Source: Pegoplata infirma (taxonomy: Eukaryota > Arthropoda > Insecta > Diptera > Anthomyiidae). From it: DNA of 64,000 nt. Location of the stretch: the NCBI GenBank assembly GCA_963921195.1, contig OY992540.1, forward strand, positions 42,059,890 to 42,123,889. Direction: 5' to 3'. The notes beneath the pieces were generated by a model that was given only the letters and a program-made list of their open reading frames with translations, had not been told where the DNA came from and made no database searches. A program made the position numbers and the translations under genes. This document shows positions 58,976 to 64,000 of the stretch, in pieces (position 1 is the first letter of the stretch; each line of letters begins with the position of its first letter).

Positions 58976-59885
58976 GCAGAATATATATTAATATTTTTGT
59001 TTTGGACACTAACGATTGTCATTTAAATTCCTTATGCTACTTGTAGTACAGGGTTGTTATATTTTGCTTAATAGTCTTGACAAGATCTTGACGAGTCGAA
59101 ACACGTGTCGGTTAAGTCGTGCAAAAAACGACCAGCGTAAATAAATTTTAAACAGAAAAAAAATTATTGAAAATTATTTAATGAGAATATCATGGTTAAT
59201 AACACAGTGCAACACCCAAAATCGGAATGGGATGAAACCAAAAGCAAATGAAAGTTGACATATTCCATAACAAATCCCTCAAGGCTTTTTTCTAGTTCAG
59301 AGCTAGATTTTTTTTTACATGCATTTGAAGTTAGTGCACTTTTATTATAATTATAATAATAAATGCTTGAAAACTGTATTAGTGGCGAATGATTAATATT
59401 GTAATTGCCTTTAAATAACAATCATACGCAACGGTGTACAGTGGTTTATTTAAATAATTTGGCTATTCAGTAAATAGGTACTGGACCGATTGCAGCAAAA
59501 TTCATACCAGTCATAGCTGAAGTAATTTTGAGCTTAAGTTTGGAAACTGGACCCTACATGTTCAAAAAGGGCACCACCAGGGCCCTTTAAAGTAGGACAT
59601 GTTTAGTACACAAAAACTTTAAATGCTTTAAAATCACCAACTTTAAATGCGTGTAAAATAAAATCTAGCTCTGACTTAAAAAAAAGGCCTTGAGGGGTTT
59701 GTTATGGAAAACGTCAGCTTTCATTTGCTTTTGGTTTCATCCCATTCCGATTCCGAAAGTTCGATTTTGTATCACTGTGTAATTAATTAAGAAAAATGTC
59801 CTCAGCTAGATTAACTCTACTCAAAATATAATATTTTTTAAGGCCGAATAAAACTATTTTTATTCTTTAATAAAAATTTTGAATT
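58976..59885 (+). mobile_element. Diverged 541-bp family relic split by a MITE
   Basis: The left part has tgacgagtcgaaacacgtgt, cggttaagtcgtgcaaaa and atgagaatatcatgg. The right part, after the MITE at 59202-59780, continues aaaatataatattttttaag and gccgaataaaac. Clearly older than the copies at 24927-27231. Confidence 0.7.
59202..59780. mobile_element. 579-bp long-TIR MITE
   Basis: Ends acacagtg ... cactgtgt. The inverted arms of about 110 bp share atcggaatgggatgaaacca, ttttccataacaaa-like sequence and tcagagctagatttt. The target duplication is short and AT-only, so not decidable. CACAGTG ends recall Tc1/mariner-type MITEs; uncertain. Confidence 0.7.
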
Positions 59886-59955
59886 TGAATTTTTTTTTTA
59901 AATTTTCCAGATAATTTTCTAAATTTTACATACAATTTTCGGAATTTACATGACT

Positions 59956-60688
59956 CCCAGCAAAACTTTGGTAATGAGTAGTGATTATATAACACATTAC
60001 CAGGTAATGTATATACCTTATTTGTAGCATTATTTTAGGATGTCTTACCAAACATTTGTTCCACAACGTATTATTTTAAAGTGAAAAATAATGCATTACT
60101 AATAATTTGCTACGTAATGCATGATTATTGGAAAAATGTATTTCATATTTATTATTTCTAAACATTGTATCATGGATGATTTATATTTGGTTACATTATG
60201 TGTTATTTAAAAGTTTGAAATAATGCATTATTTAGAATTAAATGCATAATGCATTACAATAACATAAAAAATAATTATTTTATAAAAAAATGCATAAGTT
60301 TAAACTAGAGATGGGCTCACGACAAGAAATTTCTAACGACACACACTCACTAGCATATTATATCTACTTACACTCACTTACAATCACGTGAGTAAATTTA
60401 ATACAAAATTACTTTTTCACTACTCGTAACACCTTATATATTACGTTGTGGTATGCTATATTATATACCTTACTCGTAACCTATAAAATATCATATATTT
60501 TACACCTTACTGGTATTCTTCGTTATAAATTTATGACTTATTTTATACCTTACTGGTATTCTATGTGATAATGTGGATGCATTACTTTGAGTCTCATCGC
60601 CTGTTAAAATCATCAATGCTGCAATGTATAAAATAAGAGATCATATACCTTATTTTATACCTTATTTGGTAATCTAAGTTTTGCTGGG
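59956..60688. mobile_element. 733-bp TIR element with atgcatta motifs
   Basis: Left end cccagcaaaactttggtaat. Right end reversed cccagcaaaacttagattac. The interior has many taatgcattac-type palindromes and ataccttatttt repeats. It contains a relic starting ctagagatgggctcacgac (60304-60420) related to 49457-49940. Possible 2-bp ct duplication only. Confidence 0.65.
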
Positions 60689-60814
60689 CTGTTTCTAAAT
60701 TTTCTTGGATTTCTAAACATTTACACTTTGCTATTTGATAGCAACAACTACCAAGCAACAACAACAATAAACGAGTACTGAAAGAGGAACAAATACAACA
60801 ATTTCGTTAAAAAT

Positions 60815-60887
60815 TTTATTTTGAATTTAGTGAATTGTTGAAAATTTAAACTAATATTTTAATTATTTTTAAAAAAAGTATTTTATT
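60815..60887 (-). promoter_or_regulatory. Candidate polyadenylation signals of DM9 gene
   Basis: Minus-strand AATAAA occurs at 60887-60882, only 8 nt past the stop codon, and again at 60820-60815. The second is a more usual distance. AT-rich context makes chance matches likely. Confidence 0.4.
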
Positions 60888-60894
60888 AATTTAA

Positions 60895-61830
60895 TTAAAC
60901 TCTTACAAGTACTTCATATGATTCAACTTTAATTTCATCGCCACCAAAAGGTATATACAAACAACCATGAGAAGGATGAATTTTACCAATACTTAAACTA
61001 CCGGCATGCTCGCTGCGTCCAATATATAAAGTTTCACCATCTGTGGTGCTACCAGCTGGTACAGCGCCTGGTATGATGTTACCATTTTCAGCTCTAGCCC
61101 ACATAAAACCGGCACCAGCTAAAACTTGGAAATTTTCTACCTTTTGTTCTTCACCACCCCAACAAACATAAGCACCACCTTTGGCGGGAATAACTTTAGC
61201 AGGCATAAGATCACCATCTTTGAAAACACGACCAACATAGATAATATCACCATCTGAGTCCCGGCCACCTTCTAAAGCATCTTCAGGTACGGAATCAGCA
61301 GAAGCAGAAATCCATTGATCGGGTTGGGTTAATACTTCGTATTCGGTAAGTTTTACCTCTTCTTCGCCATAGGGTATATACAGGCAACCATGTGAGGGAT
61401 GAACTTTGCCCACCGTCAAACTACCTTGGTAACGACCACGACCAGCGTATAAAAAGTCACCATCAACAGCACGACCTACTTTGACAGCAGCGGGAGGTAC
61501 ATCACCGTTGGCAGCGGGAATCCATTGATAACGTAAACCACTTAAAACTTCATAAACATCAACTTCAATTTCTTGACCACTAAATGACACGTAGGCTTTG
61601 CCTTTAGCTGGTATAACTTTAGCGGGTAATCTATCGCCACCGTGATCGGCACGACCAATATAAATGGCATCGCCATCGGAATCATGACCAGCAACAACAG
61701 CTAGTGAAGGTACAGCACCGTTAGCACAAGGAATCCATTTGTGATCTTTAAGATGGAAAATTATTTGTTAAAAAAAAATAATCTAAAAAAATTTTTAACT
61801 GAATTTCACTTTTTTTCTGCTCTTACCCAT
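60895..61830 (-). CDS. DM9-repeat protein, 284 aa, two exons
   Basis: The spliced product is 284 residues in four DM9 (DUF3421) repeats, beginning at about W5, W76, W146 and W217. Each has the W-x-x-(A/S)-x-x-G-x-(V/I)-P opening, a DG(D/E)xxYxGR centre and a GGxE-xxxYEVL close. Repeats 1 and 3 have LPAKVIPAKG-type and repeats 2 and 4 have GKVHPSHGCLYIP-type turns, so the gene is an A-B-A-B duplication. Exon 1 is ATGG (61830-61827) with donor GTAAGA. The intron is 61826-61746, with acceptor AAAG at 61749-61746. Exon 2 is 61745-60895, ending in TAA. The join gives MDHKW. No signal peptide or membrane segment is seen, so it is likely cytosolic. DM9 proteins bind mannose-type glycans in some invertebrates and are linked to immunity; the role here is inferred from family only. 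Frame is intact with even codon use. Confidence 0.92.
61746..61826 (-). other. 81-bp intron after a 4-nt coding first exon
   Basis: Donor GTAAGA at 61826-61821 and acceptor AG at 61747-61746 with a preceding pyrimidine-rich stretch. Removing it joins ATGG to ATCAC and keeps frame. Without splicing, the frame upstream of residue 2 meets a stop after a few codons. Confidence 0.85.
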
Positions 61831-62017
61831 ATTTATTTTTTTATTTATTATAATTTAACTTATCAAGGTATATAACTATTCTTTTGAAATACTTTTTAAA
61901 TACTGAGTAACTTTTTTTTAGTCACTTGTTTATTTTTTCACTTAGTAATGGTAAAGTCTTGTCAAAAAAAAAATTTTCTTATCTCAGAGCAATATATATG
62001 TCAGTATTGTTATTTTT

Positions 62018-62635
62018 TATACCCTCCACTTAGTGATATAGGGTATATATAAGTTTGTCATTCCGTTTGTAACTCATCGAAATATCGGTCTGGGACCCCA
62101 TAAAGTATATATATTCATGATGCCCGATTGATTTTAAGACATTCTAGCGATGTCCGTCTGTCCGTCTGTCTGTCTGTGGAAAATGCTCTCGCGGACAAAA
62201 TATTGCACAGAGATGACTGAAACTTAACATATATATTGGAAGTTCTCCCGAGGAGTTTGGTATTGCATTTGAGCGATATCGGTTCAGCGGTTTAAAAGTT
62301 ATGAACGAAAATGTAAGCACACCTCAAAAATTTCAGTACATTCAACATAACCTAAAAATACAAAATGCTTTAATTCGGCTTCTGGTTGACATATGTTAAC
62401 ATAATTGAACACCAAATGGTATTTAAACAAGTACGAACATATTTTTTGACAAAAAAAGAAAAAAATCGCGGATTTTTTTTTTACCAAAATTTTTTTTCGC
62501 GGAAATTTTTTTTTAAATTTTTTTTTTTTTTTTCAGAAGTAATTTCCTTTTAAATTAAGTTGTTTGCAATAATCTTTTTGAAATTGTGGAGGGTATCACT
62601 ACATTCGGCAAGGCCGAATTTAACTTTTTTACTTG
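62018..62635 (+). mobile_element. INE-1/DINE-1-like element upstream of DM9 gene
   Basis: Starts tataccctccacttagtgat and has core ccccataaagtatatata. It ends with hairpin ttcggcaaggccgaa (62602-62616) and acttg. Almost identical to 54341-54946 in inverse orientation, so recent. Its near edge is about 190 bp upstream of the DM9 start codon. Confidence 0.8.
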
Positions 62636-62640
62636 TTTTT

Positions 62641-62781
62641 TATGTTATTCACTATAATGATAAGAAAATGTATCAGTTTTTCCACCTGTTGGCTACGCAC
62701 CAAGAAATATTAATATGGGACTTAATTAAATTCAAAGACTATGGCAATTTAGTCAATGATTTAGTCAATGTTTATCAATAA
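62641..62781 (+). CDS. Possible terminal exon, unknown gene
   Basis: An open frame continues beyond the INE-1-like element and encodes about 45 residues of protein-like composition ending LVNDLVNVYQ then TAA. It is followed directly by AATAAAG (62779-62785), a good polyadenylation signal. The amphipathic character (HLLATHQEILIWDLIKF) is less AT-driven than neighbouring frames. No acceptor site is certain (a tatcag at 62667-62672 is one option), and no family is recognised. If real, its upstream exons would lie left of the INE-1-like element and the DM9 gene could be nested in its intron. Confidence 0.35.
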   Translation, partial: YVIHYNDKKMYQFFHLLATHQEILIWDLIKFKDYGNLVNDLVNVYQ

Positions 62782-62988
62782 AGTTAAAGCATAAATCGTT
62801 CTGTCCTTAATTTTTGTAAAAATTAAGTTTATTGGACTGAAATAAAAAGACATAACTGAATTGTATGGCAATTTAGTCAATGATTTAGTCAATGTTTATC
62901 AATAAAGTTAAAGCACAAATCGTTCTGTCCTTAATTTTTGTAAAAATTAAGTTTATTGGACTGAAATAAAAAGACATAACTGAATTGT
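62741..62988 (+). repeat. 124-bp tandem duplication
   Basis: Copies start at 62741 and 62865 and differ at very few positions (ataaatc / acaaatc). The unit contains the putative last 14 codons and 3' untranslated region of the possible exon above, so the polyadenylation signal is duplicated. Confidence 0.9.
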
Positions 62989-63165
62989 ATCCCCCACTGG
63001 TGACTTGGCACTGACAGGCAACGGAAAATATTGGCTGAAATATAAAAAGTTTCTCAGTACTCATTGCTCGAAACATATCGCTAAGAACACCAGAGGAAAT
63101 TGACCTCTCGCTAAAGAATTTCGACTTAGAAATTAATCGCCAATGTTTATTATTTTTGGGTTGTG

Positions 63166-63178
63166 CCCCCCCCCCCCC
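63166..63178. repeat. Poly-C tract
   Basis: Thirteen consecutive C residues followed by tttt, unusual in this AT-rich window. Confidence 0.9.
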
Positions 63179-63419
63179 TTTTAAAATTCCTGAATACTTC
63201 GCTGTAATTGCAAATACAAAACTCGTTTTGACTTATTTGAAAAAGTTTAAAATACATTTTTTTTTTTAAAAAGGAAAAAATATTTTTTTCCCCTATAAAA
63301 TGTTTAACCGATTTTCGGCACGAGTTCCCCTTATCAGATTATCTCCAAATTTTGAATTTTTTGTTTTTAGATACCAAATAACAAAACTAGACCCATTCAT
63401 GTTAGAAAAATTTTTCTTG

Positions 63420-63655
63420 TATTTAGGAACAGGTCTAATATCTAGAACAGGTCTAATAGCTAGCCGTATGTGGAATAAACTCCCGGCAGAAGTCTTCCCA
63501 GCAGGCTACAATTTAGAAAAGTTTAAATTCAATGTCCACAAACACTACTCCCTCTTTCCTTCTCCTCATAACCTATTTTCCTAATACCAACACAATGCAT
63601 TGCATTAGTAGGGGGCACCCCCTGAGTGTTGGCTCAAAGTGAAAAAAAAACTTTG
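63420..63655 (+). pseudogene. 5'-truncated non-LTR retrotransposon 3' end
   Basis: The frame ending at 63584 contains SRMWNKLPAEVFPAG followed by YNLEKFKFNVHKHY. This matches the conserved RxWNxLP...FKxxV tail found at the C-terminus of CR1/Jockey-type reverse transcriptases in insects. It is followed by a short 3' untranslated region with ggggcaccccctgagtgttg and an A-rich end (gtgaaaaaaaaac). No upstream catalytic motifs are present. Confidence 0.7.
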
Positions 63656-64000
63656 AAAAAAAACGTAGAAAATTTTCTTAAAAAATAATGACAGCAAACT
63701 ATTTCTTTATAATTAAAAAATAATCTGTTAAAAATGTGTTTAAAAATATTTTGAAATTCAGCAAACAGAATCAGTAAAAACGCAGTAAAATTTCTGTTAT
63801 TTTATAAAACTAAATGACAGAGATTTTAGAAAACATATTCATTTTAGCAGAAAAATCTGCTGAAAGTTTGCTAAATCAAATTGAAAGTCGTTTTAAAGAT
63901 TTGTTGACAGAGTTTTTCTTTTGAGTATACTGTTGTTTTTAAAAGCATAAACGCTTTTTTTAAAGCAAAAACTATTTTTGTAATTTGTTTTTAAAAGTAA
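63656..64000. other. AT-rich spacer, no feature seen
   Basis: A and T runs with no recognisable gene, RNA or repeat edge. Confidence 0.5.

Noticed and set aside
61588..61590. GTG as the start of the DM9 frame
   Set aside because: The upstream frame continues through a complete first DM9 repeat to a clean splice acceptor, and a 4-nt exon supplies ATG.
63300..63584. Host gene with a 94-residue open frame
   Set aside because: The RMWNKLP...FKFNV tail is typical of non-LTR reverse transcriptases, and the upstream part is AT filler.

Overview
The window looks like gene-poor, repeat-choked chromatin from a higher fly, most likely a calyptrate such as a blow fly or house fly relative. This is inferred from the very high A+T content, many INE-1/DINE-1-like elements with the fly-typical core around the phrase ccccataaagtatatata, mariner, hAT, RTE and other non-LTR relics, and a DM9-repeat gene with a short dipteran-type intron. 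No species is assigned.

Only one host gene is clear: a four-repeat DM9 protein on the minus strand (60895-61830). Its first exon carries only ATG plus one base, followed by an 81-bp intron. A possible terminal exon of a second gene (62641-62781, +) is weaker. Almost everything else is mobile or tandemly repeated DNA, often nested.

Layout. 0.1-8.3 kb: INE-1/Helentron-type elements, a foldback MITE, a hAT MITE with an 8-bp target duplication, and a 35-bp minisatellite invaded by a TIR element. 9.6-12.4 kb: a hAT element inside a hAT element inside a long-TIR element. 13.1-29.9 kb: roughly 11 kb of a degenerate satellite (monomers about 85-145 bp) that changes orientation around 15 kb and is interrupted by an INE-1-like element, a 2.3-kb near-perfect inverted/tandem array of a 541-bp unit with a 12-bp target duplication, and a 302-bp tRNA-derived SINE. 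31.6-35.05 kb: a second satellite (unit about 46 bp) built from two palindromes, one being two abutting TATCGATA (DRE) motifs. 36.4-42.2 kb: a TIR element, a dead RTE retrotransposon split by a deleted mariner that itself holds two foldback insertions, and another hAT element. 43-60 kb: several copies of a TIR family with CACTNAAAAAA ends, a tRNA-like sequence, a relic of a non-LTR element with RNase H, and relics of the 541-bp family. 60.9-63.6 kb: the DM9 gene, an INE-1-like insertion upstream of it, a 124-bp tandem duplication and a non-LTR 3' end.

Most notable: the SINE at 27.6 kb and a truncated relative at 51.6 kb both carry a hammerhead-ribozyme fold. Both have CUGAUGA and GAAA core boxes, the same AACUGG hexaloop, a tiny self-complementary stem III and a GUA cleavage triplet, while stems I, II and III differ by compensatory changes. 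The 541-bp family carries a related but core-mutated motif, which suggests it derives from a Penelope-like element or retrozyme-like unit. The paired-DRE satellite is the second most interesting structure.
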